Positions 1-5,049 of a stretch of DNA of 5,049 nt are shown in pieces. The stretch covers positions 1-5,049 of the forward strand of contig DASYAN010000400.1 in NCBI GenBank assembly GCA_036501345.1, in the 5' to 3' direction. Position numbers and translations under genes: made by a program. Within the stretch, counting starts at the first letter, position 1. Every line of letters begins with the position of its first letter. Origin of the DNA: DASYAN01 sp036501345. GTDB taxonomy: Bacteria > Chloroflexota > Ktedonobacteria > Ktedonobacterales > Ktedonobacteraceae. The notes under the pieces are model-generated. The model was not told the DNA's origin. It searched no databases and was given only the letters and a program-made list of their open reading frames with translations.

Positions 1-546
1 AAGAGTACCTGCACGAGCGGCAGCAGTGAGATCAATACCCATCTGATCAATGGTGGGGGTCTTAGAGTGCTTGGCATCGCGTTCATGTGTCGTGCCCGAT
101 TGACTGAGCACTTGAATGGTCTGCGTCCGTACTTTCTCTAGGTTGACACCCAGGCTTTCCAGAACACCAGCAGCGATTCCTTCGCCCTCACGCACTAATC
201 CCAACAGGAGATGTTCCGTTCCTATATAGTGGTGATTCAGGCGACGAGCTTCATCGACGGCAAGCTCGATAACCTTCTTGGCACGTGGGGTCAGACCAAT
301 TTCTCCCAGGACAATCCGGTCTCCACGACCAATGATAAATTCGACGGCGCTACGAACTTTATTCAACTCGACGCCGAGATTTGCTAGAACTTTGGCCGCC
401 ACACCTTCGCCTTCACGTACCAGACCTAGAAGGAGATGTTCCGTACCAATATAATTATGTTGGAAGCGCTGGGCTTCTTCTTGAGCAAGGCTTAAAACTT
501 TCCTAGCCCGCTCGGTGAATTTATCAAACCTATCTCTGTCGTTCAT
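1..546 (-). CDS. clpC: ATP-dependent Clp protease ATP-binding subunit ClpC, N-terminal part (runs off the window)
   Basis: ClpC is a cytosolic HSP100 AAA+ unfoldase that feeds substrates to the ClpP peptidase; its N-domain binds adaptors and substrates. Only the first 182 codons are present, ending in frame at the window edge. The protein starts MNDRDRFDKFTERARKVL and contains the tandem Clp_N repeat: NYIGTEHLLLGLVREGEG at about residues 31-48 and HYIGTEHLLLGLVREGEG at about 106-123. The motif TPRAKKVIELAVDEAR before the second repeat is typical of ClpC. The duplication is visible in the DNA: a 14-bp identical stretch recurs near 207 and 431. The final residues (TPTIDQMGIDLTAAARAGTL) match the linker just before the first AAA+ module, so Walker motifs lie outside the window. 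The ATG at 544-546 is supported by a strong G-rich ribosome binding site and a promoter at 622-650. No ctsR/mcsA/mcsB genes precede it, unlike the Firmicutes operon. The identification is firm; only the C-terminal part is unseen. Confidence 0.96.
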   Translation of the reverse strand, partial: MNDRDRFDKFTERARKVLSLAQEEAQRFQHNYIGTEHLLLGLVREGEGVAAKVLANLGVELNKVRSAVEFIIGRGDRIVLGEIGLTPRAKKVIELAVDEARRLNHHYIGTEHLLLGLVREGEGIAAGVLESLGVNLEKVRTQTIQVLSQSGTTHERDAKHSKTPTIDQMGIDLTAAARAGTL

Positions 547-552
547 CTGTTT

Positions 553-565
553 ATCACCCCCCTTT
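553..565 (-). promoter_or_regulatory. clpC ribosome binding site, overlapped by a four-codon upstream ORF
   Basis: Read on the minus strand, AAAGGGGGGTGAT ends 6 nt before the clpC ATG. It closely matches the full complement of the 16S rRNA 3' end (AAAGGAGGTGAT), with G runs replacing one A. An ATG at 566-568 opens a four-codon frame (Met-Lys-Gly-Gly, stop at 554-556) that runs through the site itself. Whether it is translated is unknown. Confidence 0.8.
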
Positions 566-621
566 CATTGGCAGAAGGTGGAACCACGCCCTCTGTGTCG
601 CTCAGGTAAGCTCTGTGATTT

Positions 622-650
622 ATCATACAACACCCTTCATGGAGCGTCAA
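622..650 (-). promoter_or_regulatory. Sigma-A type promoter of clpC
   Basis: Minus-strand TTGACG (645-650), a 17-nt spacer and TATGAT (622-627) form a near-consensus housekeeping promoter. A start near 615 would give a leader of about 70 nt before the clpC ATG. I see no CIRCE element (HrcA) and no CtsR heptad repeat around it, so heat-shock control by those repressors is not supported by the sequence. Confidence 0.75.
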
Positions 651-1013
651 GGATAACAACTGCAGCCTCCCCTCTGTTAGTAGACGCTTAAGTTTATTAC
701 TAGAGAAACAATCGACCTCCACACTGCTCTCATCTGGAGACGAGGATGCAGCGGAGAGGTCGGAAAATCATCTTTTCATGTGCAATGTGCCTGCTGGCTA
801 AGTGACTGAAATAGAAACGATTACCGTTCAGATGCTTCAAAATCTCCTTTGATACGTATATAAGCGAATAACGGCCAGCCATCCGGCTGATATCTCTGAT
901 GCTTCTACGGGAAATTAATCCCTGCCACTTTTGGATGTGACAACCATACATTGGTACAGTTATTTTCGCACAATTAAACAAAGAGAGCAAGGGGAACTCA
1001 TAGCCAGAAACGA
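651..1013. other. Non-coding stretch between the rpsA terminator and the clpC promoter
   Basis: No reading frame here has a convincing ribosome binding site, family resemblance or sensible boundaries. One minus-strand frame (730-1137) is open but runs into the 3' end of rpsA. I see no tRNA cloverleaf. The only structured element noted is the branched hairpin at 713-762. The region is comparatively A+T rich near 800-1000. Confidence 0.5.
713..762. repeat. Branched inverted repeat (possible RNA hairpin)
   Basis: CGACCTC (713-719) pairs with GAGGTCG (756-762). Inside, CTGC (724-727) pairs with GCAG (748-751), and a TCTC/GAGA stem lies at the tip. Together they form a three-step hairpin of about 50 nt. 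On the minus strand it is followed by a moderately T-rich stretch (ATTGTTTCTC), so it could be a weak terminator or the end of a small RNA; neither is shown. Confidence 0.35.
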
Positions 1014-1058
1014 ATACCTCCCCTTTCTCCAGAAAACTGTAGGAGAAAGGGGAGGTAT
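1014..1058 (-). terminator. Probable transcription terminator downstream of rpsA
   Basis: A perfect 17-bp inverted repeat: the arm at 1014-1030 (ATACCTCCCCTTTCTCC) is the exact reverse complement of 1042-1058, with an 11-nt loop. On the minus strand it begins 24 nt after the rpsA stop codon, the expected place for an intrinsic terminator. The following tract (TCGTTTCTGG) is only moderately U-rich, so it may act partly as a 3'-end stabiliser. On the plus strand no gene precedes it. Confidence 0.65.
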
Positions 1059-1081
1059 GTGCATTATACTTGCTATTCCAG

Positions 1082-2617
1082 CTATTGCTCGGTGGGTCCG
1101 TTTTCTTCTTTAGAAGAGCGTTGTCGAGCTGCCGCACGGAAAGCTTCTGCCATCGCAGTCATTTCCCCAACATCCTCAGCAGGTAAACCGCGCAGGAGCG
1201 GATTCTCGTTACCTCGTTCCTGTCGCTCGCGACGTTCACCTTTACCTTTAGATGTTGCATGCTCCAGCGACTCCAGAGATGGTGCCACACCAGCTTCCAC
1301 CGACGCTGCTTCAGAAGATGCCAGTAAAGCTACGGCCTCGGCATTACTACCATCAGCCTGTGGTTGTTCTTGCGTGGCTTCTTTGCTATCTAGCTCGTCG
1401 GCCTGACGCAAACTCAGACCCAAGCGACGACGTTCAGCATCGATGCGCAAGATACGCAACTGGAGTTGTGCACCTTCCTGTAGAACAGCCTTGGGATCTA
1501 CACCGGAACCCACCTCGGAAAGATGGATGAGACCTTCGATGCCGTCTTCGATACGAGCAAAGGCACCGAACGGAGCAATCTTGGTTACCACACCAGCAAC
1601 AAGCTGCCCCACAGTGTAACGCTGCCCAACGGTTGTCCAGGGATCAACCTCGGCACGTTTGATCGAGAGTGCAATCTTCTTCTTATCTTTATCAACACTC
1701 AGGACCTGTACCTCGACTTCCTGGCCTACGTGCAATACCTCGCTGGGATGATTGACACGGCTCCAGGCCAGTTGACTGATATGCACCAGCCCGTCTGCAC
1801 CGCCCAGATCGACAAATGCACCGAAGTTGGCAAGGTTGCTCACGACTCCCTTACGTACTTCATTAGGCTTCAATTCATCGAGTAGCTCTTCACGGCGGCG
1901 CTGACGCCATTCTTGAACGGCTAGACGCTCAGATAGAATCAATCGATTGCGTGCACGATTGATTTCGATAATCTTCAACTGCAACTCTTTGTCTTTCATG
2001 CTTTGCAGTTTTGCCGCCGTCTCCTGGTTCTCACCGCCGGCTGCGACTTCTTCGCGCTTGAGATTGAGGATTTGGGAAATAGGAACAAACCCTCTGATAC
2101 CAGCGATATCAACGATCAGGCCACCTTTATTGTAATCAATGACCTTTGCTTTGAGCAGTTCATTGTTTTTAAACTGGTCTTCTGCAATGCGCCACTGGCG
2201 CTCAGTATTCGCCCGCTTGAGAGAGAGGACTGCATGTCCTTCTGAACTCTCGGGCTGAATGACATAAACCAGGACTTTATCATTGAGATGCAATTCGCTG
2301 AAAGAACCATAACCGCTGGCAGGCAGTTCTTTCGTTGAGAGAACGCCCTCAGATTTGAGGCCAATGTCGACTAGAATTTCGTCCTGGTCAATTCGCACGA
2401 TCACGCCTTCGACCACATCGCCTCGTTTGACATTCGTGGGAGCTGTTGATGCTGCCAGCAACGCTTCCATCTCGTTTTGATTGATCTCTTCGACTTCCTC
2501 AGAGTGATTGTTCTGTTGCCCTTGTTGGTCATTTGCTTCGGTCATCATCTGTACCCGCCCGCTAATTAGATTTGCCGCTGGCTTTGTCGAAAGGTCGCCG
2601 TGCTGTTGTACTTGCAT
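1082..2617 (-). CDS. rpsA: 30S ribosomal protein S1 homologue (four S1 RNA-binding domains)
   Basis: S1 proteins bind mRNA on the 30S subunit and help start translation. From the ATG at 2615-2617 the product has 511 residues. Four S1 (OB-fold) domains lie at about 64-136, 152-230, 251-321 and 337-405. The third and fourth carry the classical signature (NFGAFVDLGGADGLVHISQL; PFGAFARIEDGIEGLIHLSE), while the second has an extra charged insert around 186-204. The first 60 residues are Gln/Asn/Glu-rich. The last ~105 residues are an acidic then Arg/Lys-rich tail ending in TAG. Four domains fits Gram-positive and Chloroflexota-type S1 rather than the six-domain E. coli protein. The start is uncertain: the frame is open to a GTG at 2665, and an ATG pair at 2543-2548 would begin MMTEAND. 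I chose 2617 because AAGGGGG (2628-2634) lies 10 nt upstream. Other S1-domain RNA-binding proteins cannot be excluded. It has its own promoter and a long leader. Confidence 0.88.
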   Translation of the reverse strand: MQVQQHGDLSTKPAANLISGRVQMMTEANDQQGQQNNHSEEVEEINQNEMEALLAASTAPTNVKRGDVVEGVIVRIDQDEILVDIGLKSEGVLSTKELPASGYGSFSELHLNDKVLVYVIQPESSEGHAVLSLKRANTERQWRIAEDQFKNNELLKAKVIDYNKGGLIVDIAGIRGFVPISQILNLKREEVAAGGENQETAAKLQSMKDKELQLKIIEINRARNRLILSERLAVQEWRQRRREELLDELKPNEVRKGVVSNLANFGAFVDLGGADGLVHISQLAWSRVNHPSEVLHVGQEVEVQVLSVDKDKKKIALSIKRAEVDPWTTVGQRYTVGQLVAGVVTKIAPFGAFARIEDGIEGLIHLSEVGSGVDPKAVLQEGAQLQLRILRIDAERRRLGLSLRQADELDSKEATQEQPQADGSNAEAVALLASSEAASVEAGVAPSLESLEHATSKGKGERRERQERGNENPLLRGLPAEDVGEMTAMAEAFRAAARQRSSKEENGPTEQ

Positions 2618-2985
2618 GGGTAGTAAACCCCCTTCGATCCACGGTTTTTGCCTCGTCTGCGACACTACACCCGCTTCATCCTCGCTCTTAGAAGTGGACC
2701 GCTGTTCGTGCCTGCTATTGCAGACCGCAAAGTTCCACCCTAGATGGATTACATTACCTGTCTGGACCCTGGGGAGTGTACCATCGGACTTGGGCTTAAA
2801 GGTGGAGGAGGTGCTTAGGCGGTCATCGTTTCAGTGTTCTGCAACTCTCTTAAAAGTTATTCCTAGAATATCCCTGCGACGTGTTGTTGGCTCTACAGAA
2901 CGACGATACAAAACGATACGCGCAGGCTGATACGCCATTTTGCGAAAACTATAAGCGTTTGAACGTAAGCATACCCCCACTCGAT
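2618..2985 (-). promoter_or_regulatory. Long rpsA 5' leader, possibly regulatory
   Basis: From the predicted start near 2985 to the chosen ATG is about 370 nt of untranslated RNA, far longer than needed. Read 5' to 3' it holds a 5'-end hairpin (AAGCAT/ATGCTT, 11-nt loop), a possible 35-codon frame (2831-2938), an anti-Shine-Dalgarno-like CACCTCCT (within 2801-2814), and a hairpin at 2694-2738. In that hairpin GTGGA/TCCAC form the outer arms and CTGC/GCAG (2712-2715, 2720-2723) the inner stem. S1 in E. coli represses its own translation through its leader; a similar role here is inference only. Confidence 0.45.
2628..2634 (-). promoter_or_regulatory. Candidate rpsA ribosome binding site
   Basis: Minus-strand AAGGGGG lies 10 nt before the ATG at 2615-2617 and resembles the G-run site of clpC. 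The competing starts are weaker: the GTG at 2665 has only GAGG 14 nt away, and the ATG at 2548 has GGGCGGG five nt away. This site therefore decides the start given for rpsA, but only moderately. Confidence 0.45.
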
Positions 2986-2991
2986 GCTTTA

Positions 2992-3020
2992 ATTATACCA
3001 AAAGTCGTCTGCGATTGCAA
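2992..3020 (-). promoter_or_regulatory. Strong extended -10 promoter of rpsA
   Basis: Minus-strand TTGCAA (3015-3020), a 17-nt spacer and a perfect TATAAT (2992-2997). The spacer ends TGG, giving an extended -10 (TGGTATAAT). It points toward rpsA with no other gene between them, so it is the natural promoter for that gene. It is the best promoter in the window. Confidence 0.8.
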
Positions 3021-3201
3021 GACAATACACAATCTTTTCGCAATTCTCTCCAACACGCTACATTCTATCACGTTCGCGTCCATTTTAATATCATAGGGCC
3101 AGAGGCTAGAGGTACCCCTAATGAGGTAGACCCCTTCATCCTTTGGATAAATCACAGGGCTTTCCTGACCAAGCTTCAGTAACCCAATAGTCATAGTGCC
3201 C
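3021..3201. other. Divergent intergenic region between the rpsA and membrane-protein promoters
   Basis: This lies between two promoters firing outward. A minus-strand frame (2949-3194) is open here but includes the rpsA promoter, shows no family resemblance, and is probably not a gene. The notable content is the 14-nt-period tandem repeat at 3109-3135, roughly mid-way between the two -35 elements. Confidence 0.5.
3109..3135 (+). repeat. Short tandem direct repeat in the divergent promoter region
   Basis: GAGGTACCCCT (3109-3119) is followed after AAT by GAGGTAGACCCCT (3123-3135): two imperfect copies with a 14-nt period, differing by a two-base insertion. Two tandem sites upstream of divergent promoters could be a regulator site, but no regulator is known and chance is possible. 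Confidence 0.35.
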
Positions 3202-3229
3202 TTGCCAAACTCTAGAGTTTAGCTACAAT
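3202..3229 (+). promoter_or_regulatory. Promoter of the membrane-protein gene with an embedded palindrome
   Basis: TTGCCA (3202-3207), a 16-nt spacer and TACAAT (3224-3229) each differ from consensus by one base. The perfect 14-bp palindrome AAACTCTAGAGTTT occupies 3207-3220, almost the entire spacer. This is a classic repressor or MerR-like operator position. Transcription would start near 3236, about 88 nt before the GTG start codon. Confidence 0.55.
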
Positions 3230-3323
3230 TAGAAGTATTGAACCAAATTCTATAGCGTGTCCGTTGTAACCTGTCCTTTGAAGATGCAGTTGGTTTGTCA
3301 GTGCCTGCTAACGGAGAAAAGTT

Positions 3324-3740
3324 GTGACGTTGCAAAATCCTGATGCTCAGTCAGCCCAATCTATTTCCCATCCACCTCAACAATCGGTCTCTCCCGCCCA
3401 CTCGATATCGGACGCCCCCGCTACCCCTGCTCTGCCTCCACAGGCGGCTTTCCCTAAGACACTGTCTTCTCCCGCATTCAAGGATGGATTATCTCATAAA
3501 GCAGATCATGAGCATGCAATCGATTTTGCAACCTCTTCCTGGGATCTCGCCACCGGGGGACTGAAGACACTGACAGCAAAACGTGAGTTACCCCTACGAC
3601 CTGATCGCCGCTCCACCGGGGTGGTTCCAGATATTCTGGCGACTTCGCGAAGCTATATGTTCGCTCTAGTGATTCTGGTGTGTGTTCTACTGATGTTGAT
3701 CGGCGGAGGTATTGTACTATTTGTAATGCTGCAACCTTGA
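3324..3740 (+). CDS. Small hypothetical membrane protein, Pro/Ser-rich with a C-terminal anchor
   Basis: This 138-residue product is of a family I do not recognise. Residues 1-50 are rich in Pro, Ser, Ala and Gln and likely disordered. Residues 51-108 are hydrophilic with some His and Arg (HKADHEHA; KRELPLRPDRRS). A single strongly hydrophobic segment at about 111-136 (YMFALVILVCVLLMLIGGGI and following) ends two residues before the C-terminus. There is no N-terminal signal peptide. The arrangement suggests a C-tail-anchored protein with its bulk probably in the cytoplasm, given the Arg residues before the segment; this topology is inferred. The GTG start at 3324 is supported by GGAG at 3313-3316 (7-nt spacing) and the promoter at 3202-3229. 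The stop TGA (3738-3740) overlaps the start of a terminator-like inverted repeat. It seems to be transcribed alone. Real gene likely; function unknown. Confidence 0.7.
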   Translation: MTLQNPDAQSAQSISHPPQQSVSPAHSISDAPATPALPPQAAFPKTLSSPAFKDGLSHKADHEHAIDFATSSWDLATGGLKTLTAKRELPLRPDRRSTGVVPDILATSRSYMFALVILVCVLLMLIGGGIVLFVMLQP

Positions 3741-3837
3741 CAACTTCCCACGGATAAAGGGGCTCTTTCCAATCAATCAATCCATCAACACACTTTCAGA
3801 GTTGTTGATGGGTTTCCCCGAAGTTGTCTATTTTTTC
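3739..3837 (+). terminator. Nested inverted repeats plus T-tract after the membrane-protein gene
   Basis: An outer pair GACAACTTC (3739-3747) and GAAGTTGTC (3820-3828) encloses a 9-bp hairpin CCATCAACA/TGTTGATGG (3782-3790 and 3803-3811). The outer arm is followed by TATTTTTT. It starts within the stop codon of the upstream gene. An intrinsic terminator is the simplest reading, though the loop of the outer stem (72 nt) is large. A 90-bp miniature inverted-repeat element is the alternative. Confidence 0.45.
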
Positions 3838-4038
3838 CCTCAAGTTGTCCATCAGATGCCCTAGAAAAAACCTTCTCGATTAGGTATTGTTAAGCAATAA
3901 GACCAAAAGCAAATAGGACATCTTCCTTCTCCCCAGAGAATAGGGCAAACATGTCCCATTTGTCCCTAGGAAACAACGCTTCCATTAGCTATACTCAGAG
4001 CAGACCCAATTGCTGGATTCTATAGGGAGGGAAAAATC
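3741..4038. other. Non-coding region rich in inverted repeats before the transposase remnant
   Basis: No gene is seen. Besides the terminator-like structure, a second direct copy of AAGTTGTC lies at 3842-3849. A small hairpin TATTG/CAATA is at 3885-3899. An imperfect inverted repeat spans 3911-3961, with a short frame (ATG at 3951) beside it but no support. The region may contain the left end of the insertion sequence, but no clear terminal repeat or target duplication could be fixed. Confidence 0.45.
3911..3961. repeat. Imperfect 11-bp inverted repeat with inner hairpin
   Basis: AAATAGGACAT (3911-3921) and ATGTCCCATTT (3951-3961) are reverse complements at 10 of 11 positions. Between them TTCTC (3927-3931) and GAGAA (3936-3940) form an inner stem with a 4-nt loop. 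It could be near an insertion-sequence end or be a dimeric protein site. Confidence 0.35.
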
Positions 4039-5049
4039 TTGCTCAATACTCTATACGAGAGAATGGCAATCACTCTTTGGCGTAAGCGCTTGCAATCGGC
4101 GCTGGCTTTGTTGGTTAGACTGTTCTTAACAGTGCTGGCTGGACTGAAGCATCGCCAACCGTTCAGTACCACAACCGTTGCAGGACGCATCTTGCTAGTA
4201 GATCTGAGCTGCTTCAAGAGGAGAAAGACAGACGATGATTGGCTACTCCATAGTGCCTATGATCTGCACGCGGGACGTCCATTGCAAGCATGCGAGAGCG
4301 AGCGATATCAGACAAAGTTGTTGGAACTTTTCCAGTTCCAGCCTAAGGATCTAGTTATTGCAGACAAGGGCTATAGCCTTGCTAAAAATGTGGCCTACGC
4401 CTGTGAGCAACAAGCCCACCTTGTGATCGGCTTTACGCCCGGCACCTGTCCTCTGCTTAATCGACATGGTCAGCCACTTGATATCATAGGCTGGCTTCGG
4501 CAATTCAAGCGGGGTACCCATTGTCGTACAGGCTGGTGCGAATATGAAGGCAAGCGCTATCGGGTACGTATCATTGCCCAGGCCCCCGGGCAGGAGAAAA
4601 CCGCACAGTCGCGCAATAGCAAAGAGCAACAAGTTAGCAAGAAGGACAAACGTTCGCAGCAAGAGAGAGTAGGGCAAGCGAACTGGACATTGTTGCTCTG
4701 TACCCTGCCAAAACGTCACTGGTCTCCCAAAAGGGTGGTGCAGTTGTACCAGATGACACACTGGCATATTGAGCTCCTCTTTAGACACATGAAACAGTCA
4801 CTAAAACTGCATCTGGCACAGGCTAAGATCTCAGAGAGCAGTGAGGTGAGAGTTTGCTCGTCTGGTAAGCTACCTCGATCCTACAAGACGCAGAAGCCCG
4901 GTATACGTCCTGGATCTTGCAGCAGGTCTGCTAGTTCTTTACGTCTACGCTTCCAAATCTGGACCGACCGCCAGCGTAGCAAGAGCTGAGCCAATGGTCG
5001 CAATCCGAGGTTACCATACAATCCTTCACTCTTTATAGAGCTATTAGAA
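3970..5049 (+). mobile_element. IS4-family insertion sequence remnant, boundaries unresolved
   Basis: The right part of the window is occupied by a degenerate IS4-type transposase gene. The right end probably lies past 5049; the left end is somewhere between the membrane-protein gene and 4039. No matched terminal inverted repeats or target-site duplication could be identified, so the limits given are only the open frame around the transposase and the window edge. Confidence 0.4.
4039..4989 (+). pseudogene. IS4-family DDE transposase, degenerate (C-terminal frameshifts, N-terminus probably short)
   Basis: The open frame gives 316 residues. The DDE core is visible: D55 in LLVDLSCF, the DDDWLLHSAYDL block (65-76), D109 in IADKGYS, and E245 in HWHIELLF with K252 six residues later. 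In the IS4 Y(2)R(3)E(6)K signature the arginine is His241 and the tyrosine is displaced by one (Tyr237). After residue ~258 the family-like sequence leaves this frame. HRLRSQRAV appears in the next frame (4817-4843). ESLLVW, then a stop at 4866-4868, then ATSILQDAEARYTSWILQQV lie in the third frame (4848-4928), followed by another stop at 4932. The residues actually encoded from there to the stop at 4989 are Ser/Arg-rich and unlike a transposase. The TTG start has AGGGAGG at 4024-4030, 8 nt away; an ATG at 4063 is the alternative. Only ~55 residues precede the first Asp, fewer than I expect for IS4 enzymes. It is probably inactive. Confidence 0.8.

Noticed and set aside
575..588. T-box-like AAGGTGGAACCACG on the plus strand
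   Set aside because: No gene follows on the plus strand, the upstream sequence is antisense to clpC, and the motif is partly self-complementary, so the match is probably chance.
547..660. Search for CIRCE or CtsR operators upstream of clpC
   Set aside because: Neither the TTAGCACTC/GAGTGCTAA inverted repeat nor tandem GGTCAAA heptads are present.
730..1137. Minus-strand open frame of 135 codons
   Set aside because: It overlaps the rpsA 3' end and passes through the terminator stem and the 713-762 hairpin region; no ribosome binding site at its first codon and no recognisable protein features.
1523..1885. Plus-strand open frame of 120 codons opposite rpsA
   Set aside because: It lies entirely antisense to well-conserved S1 domains and has no own features; it is a mirror of the real gene.
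2508..2930. Plus-strand open frame of 140 codons, with a GGAGGAGGTG Shine-Dalgarno-like run inside it
   Set aside because: Half is antisense to rpsA and the rest covers the leader; the product is Cys/Ser-rich with no domain, and the purine run is better explained as the complement of the leader motif.
2949..3194. Minus-strand open frame of 81 codons upstream of rpsA
   Set aside because: It contains the strong rpsA promoter, shows no family resemblance, has only a weak AAGGG before its ATG, and no promoter of its own was found.
4351..4788. Minus-strand open frame of 145 codons opposite the transposase
   Set aside because: It is antisense to the DDE core of the IS4 transposase, which explains the coding signal.
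1..5049. CRISPR array, tRNA or rRNA genes
   Set aside because: No regularly spaced repeats, no cloverleaf with a plausible anticodon arm, and no rRNA-like blocks were seen; only a short 16S 3'-end-like motif occurs in the rpsA leader.

Overview
The window looks like chromosomal DNA from a Gram-positive-type or Chloroflexota-like bacterium. The basis is a ClpC-type (not ClpB or ClpA) chaperone N-domain, a four-domain S1 protein rather than the six-domain proteobacterial form, G-rich Shine-Dalgarno sites and sigma-A type promoters. The IS4-like transposase resembles copies I associate with Ktedonobacteria. That placement is from memory and is an inference.

Layout: positions 1-546 hold the first 182 codons of clpC on the minus strand, with its ribosome binding site and a strong promoter at 622-650. 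Positions 547-1081 carry no convincing gene. They hold the clpC leader and promoter, a branched hairpin (713-762) and a perfect 17-bp stem (1014-1058) that probably ends the next transcript. Positions 1082-2617 (open back to 2665) encode a ribosomal protein S1 homologue on the minus strand. An excellent extended -10 promoter at 2992-3020 drives it through an unusually long leader of about 370 nt. The leader contains a structured element, a copy of the 16S rRNA 3'-end (anti-Shine-Dalgarno) sequence and a possible 35-codon reading frame. In the opposite direction, a promoter at 3202-3229 with a perfect 14-bp palindrome in its spacer precedes a small gene (3324-3740) for a proline/serine-rich protein with one C-terminal membrane segment. 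Positions 3741-4038 are non-coding and rich in inverted repeats. Positions 4039-4989 and beyond are a decaying IS4-family transposase whose C-terminus is scattered over three frames.

How the genes relate: clpC (protein quality control) and rpsA (translation) are housekeeping genes. They lie on the same strand but appear to be separate transcripts, since a terminator-like stem and a clpC promoter lie between them. The membrane-protein gene is divergent from rpsA. The transposase is an unrelated insertion remnant. I see no convincing new multi-gene system. The most interesting material is regulatory: the rpsA leader and the palindrome-containing promoter.
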